This document shows, piece after piece, positions 1 through 6,005 of a DNA stretch of 6,425 nucleotides; position 1 is the stretch's first letter; each line of letters begins with the position of its first letter. Position numbers and translations under genes: made by a program. The notes under the pieces were generated by a model. It was not told where the DNA came from. It saw only the letters and a program-made list of their open reading frames with translations, and searched no databases. The stretch lies in NCBI GenBank assembly GCA_937868675.1, contig CALMNJ010000454.1:1-6425 (forward strand), given 5' to 3'. The DNA comes from an uncultured Bacteroidota bacterium (lineage in GTDB: Bacteria > Bacteroidota > Bacteroidia > B-17B0 > Aurantibacillaceae).

Positions 1-61
1 TTTGCGCCACATGCGGTTGCCATAAAGATAACGGAATTTAGCAGCCTGCCTGAGTCAAAAA
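1..61. other. Left-edge spacer upstream of tsaD, possible divergent start
   Basis: No gene can be assigned here. On the - strand an ATG at 12-10 opens a frame reading Met-Trp-Arg-Lys to the window edge, with an in-frame stop upstream (TGA, about 53-51). A second - strand ATG lies at 23-21 in another frame (Met-Ala-Thr-Ala-Cys). Either could begin a divergently transcribed gene. From memory, tsaD in many Bacteroidota lies beside a divergent gene for a large TamB-like envelope protein, which would fit, but four codons cannot show it. I see no TAnnTTTG element for tsaD on the + strand and no Shine-Dalgarno sequence; the bases just before the tsaD ATG are simply A-rich. Confidence 0.3.
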
Positions 62-1090
62 ATGCAAAATATAAACAGCATTATTCTTGCTATCGAAAGC
101 AGTTGCGACGATACTTCGTGCGCTGTATTACGTAACAACGTGGTGTTGTCGAACATAACGGCCGGACAAAAAATCCACGAACAATATGGGGGCGTTGTAC
201 CTGAACTGGCGAGCCGCGACCATCAGAAACACATGGTGCCTGTGGTGGAGGCTGCACTCAAAAAGGCAGGTATAAAAATGACTGATATTACGGCTATCGC
301 TGTTACCAGTGGCCCGGGGTTGATGGGGAGTTTACTGGTGGGGCTTTCGTTTGCCAAGTCAATGGCTCTGGCGCTGGGTGTGCCGCTTATCGGGGTTAAC
401 CACATGCAGGGGCACATACTGGCCCACTTTATTAGGGAAGAACAGAAGGATGATAAGGAACTGCCCGAGTTTCCTTTTTTATGTCTTACGGTAAGCGGCG
501 GCCATACACAACTGGTAAAAGTGAATGCCCACCTCAGCTTCGAGCTCATGGGCGAAACCATTGACGACGCGGTAGGAGAGGCGTTTGATAAAGCAGCAAA
601 AATACTTGGCTTGCCTTATCCCGGCGGACCGCTCATTGATAAGCTGGCCCGCGAAAAAGAAAAAAACAAATTTAAGTTTGCTACTACAAATGTAGGGGGC
701 TACGATTACAGTTTCAGTGGAATTAAAACGTCGTTCCTGTATTTTATTCGCGACAGGGTGAAGGAAGACCCGGATTTTGTGTCGAAGAACATGCATGATA
801 TTTGCGCCTCGTATCAGCACCACCTGGTGTCGGTACTTTTAAAGAACGCGAGGAAGGTGTTGAAGGAAACAGACATAAAACAATTTGCAATTGCCGGGGG
901 GGTTTCTGCAAACTCTGAGCTGAGGCGTCAGGTGGAAGAACTTAAGGAAGAGGGCTTCCGAATCTTTGTTCCAAAATTTGAATATTGTACCGACAATGCT
1001 GCCATGATTGGTGTGACGGCGTATTACAAATTCCTGAACGGGGATTTTTCAGCCCTCGATCTTGTTCCCGAGGTCAGGATGGGCTTGTAG
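62..1090 (+). CDS. tsaD: tRNA N6-adenosine threonylcarbamoyltransferase TsaD (Kae1/Gcp/YgjD family)
   Basis: TsaD transfers the threonylcarbamoyl group from threonylcarbamoyl-AMP to A37 of ANN-decoding tRNAs, forming t6A. In bacteria it works in the cytoplasm with TsaB and TsaE; TsaC/Sua5 makes the intermediate. None of these partners is in the window. The 342 residues match the usual family length of about 335-345. Visible motifs of the ASKHA-fold family are IESSCDDT (11-18), GGVVPELASR (43-52), SGPGLMGSL (83-91), the metal-binding HMQGH (His114 and His118), SGGHTQLV (145-152), the ETIDDAVGEAFDK segment (165-177), GGVSANSELR (279-288) and CTDNAAMIG (309-317), whose Asp311 is the third metal ligand. 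All key residues are present, so it should be active. The ATG at 62 places the first motif about four residues deeper than in E. coli, which is normal. The stop is TAG. It converges on the next gene, leaving a 50-base gap. Older names such as 'O-sialoglycoprotein endopeptidase' refer to this same family and are misleading. Confidence 0.97.
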   Translation: MQNINSIILAIESSCDDTSCAVLRNNVVLSNITAGQKIHEQYGGVVPELASRDHQKHMVPVVEAALKKAGIKMTDITAIAVTSGPGLMGSLLVGLSFAKSMALALGVPLIGVNHMQGHILAHFIREEQKDDKELPEFPFLCLTVSGGHTQLVKVNAHLSFELMGETIDDAVGEAFDKAAKILGLPYPGGPLIDKLAREKEKNKFKFATTNVGGYDYSFSGIKTSFLYFIRDRVKEDPDFVSKNMHDICASYQHHLVSVLLKNARKVLKETDIKQFAIAGGVSANSELRRQVEELKEEGFRIFVPKFEYCTDNAAMIGVTAYYKFLNGDFSALDLVPEVRMGL

Positions 1091-1140
1091 GTTTGGGCAG
1101 TATCATCGAATGGTTGTATTTGCGGTTTTAAGAATCAGTC
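1091..1140. other. Convergent spacer between tsaD and the exported protein gene
   Basis: Fifty bases separate the stop codons of two genes that point at each other. I found no GC-rich stem followed by a T run in either direction, so termination here is not visible as a simple intrinsic terminator. Confidence 0.5.
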
Positions 1141-1680
1141 TTATTTAATGGTAAGGGCCAGTGCAGTGCGCAGTGCATAGGGCGGGCCCAAAGCAATTTC
1201 GTTTTGCCAGGAAAGCTTGTCTGTTAAACCAATACCAAAGCCATAAATGAGTTGCAGGGTTGGGAAAACCGATTCGAACAAAGCGTAGTTTTGTTTGGTC
1301 TCCGTATCCGCGTGCCAATAGGATAAACCCATAGCGCCACCAAAATAATGGTAATAGCCCCGGCCGGGTGAATCAAAATAATCACACATTCTTATGCGGA
1401 TATTTTCGCGCACATTACCAAACACGCCGCTTTTGTAGTGGTCGTGCGACCAGCCAAGACCAACTGAGATGCCGCTTCGCGTATTGAGAAAATCGGCATT
1501 AAAGCTAATGGCCGCAGGTTTAAGCCCCATGACCGACCAAAAGCCAACCTGTGTTCCGCCTGAAAATACCAACCGGTGCACTTTCCTCACAGTATCCTTT
1601 TGCAGTCCTTGTGCGTTTATATTTTGAGGTGATAAAGCGCTGAGCGTTAAAACTAAAAAGATATAACAACGATTTTTCAT
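1141..1680 (-). CDS. Small exported protein, probable outer-membrane beta-barrel, function unknown
   Basis: I do not recognise a specific family. The 179-residue product starts with a typical signal peptide: Lys-Asn-Arg, then a hydrophobic core at about 6-16, and a likely signal peptidase I cut after Ile-Asn-Ala (residues 21-23). There is no lipobox cysteine, so it is not an evident lipoprotein. The mature part has no further hydrophobic helix. It is rich in Gly, Tyr, Phe and Trp and shows about eight stretches of alternating pattern (about 34-48, 54-64, 69-79, 87-101, 109-124, 138-152, 154-163 and 168-178), separated by short polar or Gly/Asp turns. This suits a small eight-stranded barrel of the OmpW/OMP_b-brl kind, which is inference only. 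The last residue is Lys rather than the terminal aromatic of classic barrels. The ATG at 1680 is the only start that includes the signal peptide. The gene stands alone, convergent with tsaD and divergent from ftcD. Confidence 0.75.
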   Translation of the reverse strand: MKNRCYIFLVLTLSALSPQNINAQGLQKDTVRKVHRLVFSGGTQVGFWSVMGLKPAAISFNADFLNTRSGISVGLGWSHDHYKSGVFGNVRENIRIRMCDYFDSPGRGYYHYFGGAMGLSYWHADTETKQNYALFESVFPTLQLIYGFGIGLTDKLSWQNEIALGPPYALRTALALTIK

Positions 1681-1684
1681 GCAA

Positions 1685-1692
1685 CAAAACTA
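1685..1692 (-). promoter_or_regulatory. Candidate Bacteroidota -7 promoter element for the exported protein gene
   Basis: Read on the - strand the bases are TAGTTTTG, a full match to the Bacteroidota -7 consensus TAnnTTTG. Its last base lies only four bases before the ATG at 1680, so transcription would begin at or right beside the start codon. I did not find a TTTG or TTG at the usual -33 distance, which weakens the call. The match may be chance in a T-rich leader. Confidence 0.3.
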
Positions 1693-1810
1693 AACGCACA
1701 GCAGGTTTCCTGATAATCGAAAAACGCCCCAACGCGGCCCGGCTACCAGTATTTTGCCAGAGTGGCTGATGAATGGATGAGATAAATGAGGGAATCCTTA
1801 AAAGGTAATA

Positions 1811-1838
1811 TTGCGATGAACCCGTTTTGCGAATTTTG
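1811..1838 (+). promoter_or_regulatory. Weak candidate promoter for ftcD
   Basis: GAATTTTG at 1831-1838 matches the TAnnTTTG -7 consensus except at the first base. A TTG at 1811-1813 lies 17 bases upstream, slightly short of the usual gap to the -33 element. Transcription would start near 1842, giving a leader of about 50 bases before the ftcD ATG at 1892. The same bases carry a short inverted repeat, TTTGC-N7-GCAAA (1826-1842), which could be an operator or chance. The rest of the 211-base spacer (1681-1891) shows nothing else I can name. Confidence 0.25.
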
Positions 1839-1891
1839 CAAATATGAGTAGCTTTAAAAATTGAAATTTACCTCAGAATTTTAGCATTACT

Positions 1892-3580
1892 ATGAACCAA
1901 CTTATCGAATGTGTGCCCAATTTCAGCGAGGGCCGCGACCAGAATATCATTAAACAAATTACCGACGAAGTGGAAAGCGTAGAGGGCGTAAAACTCCTCA
2001 ACGTTGATCCCGGTAAGGCCACCAACCGCACCGTTGTTACCTTTGTTGGAACACCGGCTAATGTTATTGAAGCTGCTTTCCGTGCCATTAAAAAGGCCGG
2101 CGAGCTTATTGACATGGCCAAACACAAAGGCGAGCATCCCCGCATGGGCGCTACCGATGTGTGTCCGCTCATCCCCATCAGCAATATCAGCATGGAAGAA
2201 ACCGCAAAATATGCGCAGCAACTTGCCAAGCGGGTGGGCGAAGAATTGCAGTTGCCGGTTTATTTATATGAGGAAGCACAACCGGATAAGAAACGCAGCA
2301 ACCTTTCGGTGATCAGGAATGGCGAGTACGAAGGTTTTTTCAAAAAAATAAAATTACCGGAATGGAAACCTGATTTCGGGCCTGCTGAATTTGATGCCAA
2401 ACGTGGCGCCACGGTAATTGGCGCGCGCGATTTTCTGGTAGCGTATAATGTGAACCTTAACACCACGTCCACCCGCCGTGCCAATTCCATTGCCTTTGAT
2501 GTACGCGAGGCTGGCCGTGTGATGCGTGAAGGCAACCCCATTACAGGAAAAATAATTACGAATCCCGACGGATCTCCCAAAAGCATTCCGGGTTCATTAA
2601 AAGCAGTAAAGGCCATTGGCTGGTACATTGAAGAGTACGGCATCGCGCAAATCTCAATGAACCTTACCAATATCAATGTTACACCGGTTCACATTGCGTT
2701 TGACGAGGTTTGTAAAAAAGCAAATGAACGCGGCATACGTGTAACAGGCTCCGAGCTGGTAGGCCTTGTGCCACTGAAAGCCATGCTTCATGCCGGAAAA
2801 TATTTTTTAAACAAACAACAACGTTCGGTTGGAGTAAGCGAAAGTGAACTCATTAAGATTGCCGTTAAATCAATGGGCCTGGATGAACTGGCACCATTTA
2901 AACCGGAAGAGCGCATTATTGAATACCAGTTGCGGCAGGCCGCTGATTCAAAGCTGGTAAGCATGAACCTGCGTGCTTTTGCCGATGAAACGGCGAGCGA
3001 AAGCCCGGCGCCGGGCGGCGGGTCTATTTCGGCGTATGTAGGAAGTCTTGGTATTTCGCTCGGAACGATGGTGGCCAACCTGAGCTCGCACAAAAAAGGT
3101 TGGGATGAGCGCTGGGAAGAATTTAGCAACTGGGCCGGGAAAGGGCAGAAGATAAAGGATGAGCTGATCCGCCTGGTGGACGCCGATACGGCGGCATTTA
3201 ATAAAATAATGACGGCCTTTGGTTTGCCGAAAGGTACCGACGAGGAGAAAAAAGCGCGTACGGCAGCCATTCAGGACGCCACCCGGTATGCGATCGAAAT
3301 ACCATTCAGGGTAATGGAACTGAGTTATCAAAGCATGGAAATACTAAAAGCCATGACTGAAATCGGAAATCCCAATTCGGTTACCGATGCGGGTGTTGGC
3401 GCCCTGTGCGCACGCAGCGCCGTAATTGGTGCATATATGAACGTGCGCATCAACGCTTCGGGTTACAACGATAAAAATTTTGTGAACGATATAATCGCAA
3501 AAGGGAAGGAGATTGAAGAAAAAGCAATCGCCACCGAAGCCGAGATCATTAAGATCGTGAATACAAAGATCGGGATTTAG
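1892..3580 (+). CDS. ftcD: Bifunctional glutamate formimidoyltransferase / formimidoyltetrahydrofolate cyclodeaminase
   Basis: The first activity moves the formimino group of N-formimino-L-glutamate to tetrahydrofolate. The second releases ammonia to give 5,10-methenyl-tetrahydrofolate. Together they close the folate-linked branch of histidine degradation in the cytoplasm and feed the one-carbon pool. Domains in order are the formiminotransferase N-terminal subdomain (about 1-180), its C-terminal subdomain (about 181-330), a linker (about 330-355) and the cyclodeaminase (about 356-562). Visible motifs are ECVPNFSEGR (6-15), HPRMGATDVCPLIP (82-95), GARDFLVAYNVNLNT (177-191) and ELVGLVPLKAM (288-298). 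His82 aligns by position with the catalytic His82 of the mammalian enzyme. The cyclodeaminase shows SESPAPGGGSISAY (369-382) and NPNSVTDAGVGALCARSA (493-510). The length of 562 is close to the 541 of mammalian FTCD, so both halves look complete. The start is ATG without a Shine-Dalgarno. No hutH, hutU or hutI lies beside it in this window, so any linkage to a histidine-use operon must be outside or absent. Confidence 0.96.
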   Translation: MNQLIECVPNFSEGRDQNIIKQITDEVESVEGVKLLNVDPGKATNRTVVTFVGTPANVIEAAFRAIKKAGELIDMAKHKGEHPRMGATDVCPLIPISNISMEETAKYAQQLAKRVGEELQLPVYLYEEAQPDKKRSNLSVIRNGEYEGFFKKIKLPEWKPDFGPAEFDAKRGATVIGARDFLVAYNVNLNTTSTRRANSIAFDVREAGRVMREGNPITGKIITNPDGSPKSIPGSLKAVKAIGWYIEEYGIAQISMNLTNINVTPVHIAFDEVCKKANERGIRVTGSELVGLVPLKAMLHAGKYFLNKQQRSVGVSESELIKIAVKSMGLDELAPFKPEERIIEYQLRQAADSKLVSMNLRAFADETASESPAPGGGSISAYVGSLGISLGTMVANLSSHKKGWDERWEEFSNWAGKGQKIKDELIRLVDADTAAFNKIMTAFGLPKGTDEEKKARTAAIQDATRYAIEIPFRVMELSYQSMEILKAMTEIGNPNSVTDAGVGALCARSAVIGAYMNVRINASGYNDKNFVNDIIAKGKEIEEKAIATEAEIIKIVNTKIGI

Positions 3581-3585
3581 AGGAG

Positions 3586-3637
3586 TTCAATGGTAAAAAG
3601 CGAACGGGCTAAAAACCGATTTTGGGAACGCATTGAA
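3586..3637. repeat. Weak inverted repeat at the ftcD / natB convergent junction
   Basis: TTCAATG at 3586-3592 and CATTGAA at 3631-3637 are a perfect 7-base inverted pair with a 38-base loop. They sit just after the ftcD stop and just before the stop of the convergent permease gene. The position would suit a two-way transcription end, but the stem is AT-rich, the loop is long and no T run follows. A 7-base pair in a gap this size is expected by chance at roughly one in ten. Confidence 0.2.
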
Positions 3638-3639
3638 TA

Positions 3640-4977
3640 TTAATTCCTGTAGAATAGCCATTTGCCCAGTTCGCGCCAGCTCGTTTTCTTGCCATACATG
3701 AGCACGCCCGTGCGGTATATTTTGGCTGCCAGCCAGGCCATTCCAACAAATGAGGAATACAGAATTACCAGCGAAACAATAATCTGCCAGTAAGGCACGT
3801 CGCCTGCAATGCGTGTCATCATGACAATGGGGGAGGTGAAGGGAATCATGGAGCCCCAGAAAAGCGCCGGAGAGTCTGGACTCATGAGACTTTTAATGGC
3901 CAGGAAATAACCCGCCAGTTGCGGCAGCATGACCGGAAACATAAACTGTTGTGAGTCTGCTTCGGAATCCACGGCACTGCCAATGGCGGCCAGAATGGAA
4001 CTGTAAAACAGATAGCCGCCAACAAAATAAAGGATGAAAAACACAAACACCTTTACAAAATTGATGTTCTGTATTTTTGCCACAAGGTCAAGTGTTTCCT
4101 TCTGTTCGTCGAAATTCTGGAGTTTGCTCAGGTCAATGTTGGTGCCGTGTTTGTTCACCAGCTCCTTTTGTTGTGTAAACAGCTCAAGGTTTTTATTTAT
4201 CTCCTTTAGGAAAAACACGGAAAGCACCGAGTAGAGCAGCATGGAAATAAGGCCCATGGCAATAAACTGCAGTAGGCCTACAAACGCCACGCCGATAATT
4301 TTTCCCATCATCAGTTCAAATGGCCTTACAGACGAGATAATCACTTCCACAATGCGGTTGGTTTTTTCCTCCATCACACTTCTGAACACCATCATGCCAT
4401 AGATCATGACAAACGCAAACATTAATACACCGGGTACAAAGCCAATTTGCGAAAAGCTTGAATCGTCCTTAATGCTGCCGTTGTCGGCTACTTTTTCGGT
4501 AATGAGCTTAACGTTTTGTTTGGCGTTATGAATAATGTTGGGATCAATATTGTTGGCACGCAGACGTTCTTCATAAAGTATTTTTTCCATCTGGCTTTTA
4601 AGATAGGTCTGGAAGCCAAATCCGGGCGATTTTTTGTAACGCAGTGTGGTGGTGCCGGCACCGCCATCCACCAGGTTTGGCGCTACCCAAAGCAGGCAGG
4701 TATAATCGTTATCAATCAGTTGTTTTACGGCATCGTCGAGTTTGCCCTTGGCATAAGAAAATTTAATGTAGTCGTTGGGTGGCAGCTGGTTCTCGAACAG
4801 GTGCGACTCGTCCAGTACCAGCACTTTTTGTTCGGTTTTCTCGGAGGCGCTCAGATAAATCATCAGCCCCAGAAAGCCCACTGTGAGAAGGGGCGCCAGG
4901 AGGGTCATAACAATAAACGTTTTATTGCTAAGCTTGGCTCTTACTTCACGTCCTATAATCAGTCCTATTTTGCTCAT
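3640..4977 (-). CDS. ABC-2 type transporter permease, NatB-like
   Basis: This is the membrane subunit of an export-type ABC transporter in the inner membrane, paired with the ATPase gene just upstream. The 445 residues show the NatB/ABC-2 layout: a short cytoplasmic start, a first helix at about 21-43, a large soluble extracytoplasmic region at about 44-178, then helices at about 180-198, 226-256, 308-333, 345-364, 372-389 and 397-420. The segment FRSVMEEKTNRIVEVIISS (198-216), followed by PFELMMGKIIG, is the family's conserved cytoplasmic coupling region. Between the second and third of the later helices is a charged Gln/Lys/Asn-rich loop (about 258-305). The ATG at 4977 comes 11 bases after the ATPase stop, which suggests coupled translation. 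NatAB of Bacillus was reported as a sodium exporter, but members of this family move varied or unknown substrates, so no substrate is claimed and no gene symbol is given. Confidence 0.9.
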   Translation of the reverse strand: MSKIGLIIGREVRAKLSNKTFIVMTLLAPLLTVGFLGLMIYLSASEKTEQKVLVLDESHLFENQLPPNDYIKFSYAKGKLDDAVKQLIDNDYTCLLWVAPNLVDGGAGTTTLRYKKSPGFGFQTYLKSQMEKILYEERLRANNIDPNIIHNAKQNVKLITEKVADNGSIKDDSSFSQIGFVPGVLMFAFVMIYGMMVFRSVMEEKTNRIVEVIISSVRPFELMMGKIIGVAFVGLLQFIAMGLISMLLYSVLSVFFLKEINKNLELFTQQKELVNKHGTNIDLSKLQNFDEQKETLDLVAKIQNINFVKVFVFFILYFVGGYLFYSSILAAIGSAVDSEADSQQFMFPVMLPQLAGYFLAIKSLMSPDSPALFWGSMIPFTSPIVMMTRIAGDVPYWQIIVSLVILYSSFVGMAWLAAKIYRTGVLMYGKKTSWRELGKWLFYRN

Positions 4978-4988
4978 GGTAATAAAAT

Positions 4989-5942
4989 CTATTCGGTAAA
5001 ACTGCTTTGTGTTCCGGTGGCTTCGTTGCCCTCGCTCACTTTTCGGATAAAAATATCGTTCATGCTTGGAATAAGTTCATTAAAGGAGATGAGCTCGCAG
5101 TGCGGCAATACCGCGTTGAGTATATCGTTGCTGCTCACGGTTGTGCGCGCTTTAAGCGTCCACACATGCACATCTTCGTCTTTTTCTTTTTCGGTAATGT
5201 CGGCACCCGTCCACAAGGCGTTGGTAAAGCCAACCACATTGCCTTTAAACGCAATGCGGTAGGTGTGGGTTCTGAAGGTTTTGCGAATGTCTTTTACGCG
5301 CCCGTCCAGTATTTTTTCGGAGCGGTTAATCAGGGCAATGCTGTCGCACAATTCCTCCACACTGCCCATGTTGTGTGTGGAGAGGATGACGGAGGCGCCT
5401 TTGTTGCGAAGTTCCAGAATTTCGTCGCGGATCAGCTGGGCATTAATGGGGTCGAAGCCGCTGAATGGTTCATCAAGGATCAGAAACTCGGGTTCATGAA
5501 TCACCGCAACAATAAACTGTACTTTTTGCTGCATCCCTTTGCTGAGCTCTTCGGCTTTTTTCTTCCACCAATCCTGCATGCTGAATTTTTCGAACCAGAT
5601 GCGCAGCCTTTTTTTGGCTTCCTGCTTGTGAAGTCCTTTTAGCTGCGCCAGATACAGCACCTGTTCGCCCACCTGCATTTTTTTGTAAAGGCCGCGCTCT
5701 TCGGGCAGATAGCCCATTTGTTCCACGTGTTTAAGATTGAGTTTTTCACCTTTAAAAAACACCTCGCCGCTGTCGGGGCCGGTAATCTGGTTAATGATGC
5801 GGATGAGCGAGGTTTTACCTGCGCCGTTGGGGCCCAGCAGGCCGAAGATGGATTTCTCCTGCACGCTGAGCGAAATGTTGCGCAGCGCCTGGTGATTGCT
5901 GTAACTTTTTGAAACGCCGCTGATCCTTAATATTTCAGACAT
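4989..5942 (-). CDS. ABC transporter ATP-binding protein, NatA-like, with C-terminal DUF4162-type region
   Basis: This is the cytoplasmic ATPase driving the permease encoded directly downstream. In its 317 residues the nucleotide-binding domain fills about 1-220: Walker A GPNGAGKT (37-44), signature LSKGMQQK (133-140), Walker B LILDEP (154-159) with catalytic Glu158, D-loop SGFD (161-164) and switch His190 in STHNM. The Q-loop region reads GYLPEERGLY (77-86), with Glu81 where many ABC ATPases have Gln; to my knowledge GYLPEERGLY is common in this NatA-like branch, so it is not a defect. The tail (about 222-300) fits the DUF4162 accessory domain found on many ABC-2 ATPases. All catalytic motifs are intact. 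The ATG at 5942 is well supported because the first strand, EILRISGVSKSY, follows at once. The stop is TAG. It shares an operon with the permease, and possibly with the DUF502 gene 63 bases upstream. The substrate cannot be read from the sequence. Confidence 0.95.
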   Translation of the reverse strand: MSEILRISGVSKSYSNHQALRNISLSVQEKSIFGLLGPNGAGKTSLIRIINQITGPDSGEVFFKGEKLNLKHVEQMGYLPEERGLYKKMQVGEQVLYLAQLKGLHKQEAKKRLRIWFEKFSMQDWWKKKAEELSKGMQQKVQFIVAVIHEPEFLILDEPFSGFDPINAQLIRDEILELRNKGASVILSTHNMGSVEELCDSIALINRSEKILDGRVKDIRKTFRTHTYRIAFKGNVVGFTNALWTGADITEKEKDEDVHVWTLKARTTVSSNDILNAVLPHCELISFNELIPSMNDIFIRKVSEGNEATGTQSSFTE

Positions 5943-5957
5943 ACTGTAAAATGATCA

Positions 5958-5965
5958 CAAATGTA
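5958..5965 (-). promoter_or_regulatory. Candidate Bacteroidota -7 promoter element for the ABC transporter operon
   Basis: On the - strand the bases read TACATTTG, a full match to TAnnTTTG, ending 15 bases before the ATPase ATG at 5942. Transcription would start near 5954 and leave a leader of about 12 bases. No TTTG or TTG is seen at the -33 distance, so the element is only half supported. If real, the ABC pair has its own promoter separate from the upstream DUF502 gene. Confidence 0.4.
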
Positions 5966-6005
5966 TTAAAGTAATGGGGCCGGTGTTCTTTTTCTCCACG
6001 AATGG

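Noticed and set aside
1..135. A + strand frame open from the left edge and running about 74 bases into tsaD
   Set aside because: A tail overlapping tsaD this far is unlikely, its translation past position 62 is Lys/Arg/Tyr-rich with no domain character, and tsaD is certain in the other frame.
1750..1756. TATTTTG on the + strand as a -7 promoter element
   Set aside because: It lacks one base of the TAnnTTTG spacing and lies about 135 bases before the ftcD start.
1868..2229. Two overlapping - strand open frames of about 117 codons over the start of ftcD
   Set aside because: They are antisense to the conserved formiminotransferase N-terminal domain and have no start context or domain of their own.
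4516..5262. A 248-codon open frame on the + strand across the permease and ATPase genes
   Set aside because: It lies fully antisense to two genes with intact conserved motifs and has no recognisable domain. It is best explained as a shadow of their codon use.
5507..5702. Non-canonical Q-loop (Glu81) and the LSKGMQQK signature in the ATPase as signs of a dead or unusual enzyme
   Set aside because: Both variants are familiar in NatA-like ATPases, and Walker A, Walker B, the catalytic Glu and the switch His are intact.
5943..6005. Terminator between the DUF502 gene and the ATPase gene
   Set aside because: There is a T/C-rich stretch but no stable stem; the best pairing is three bases.
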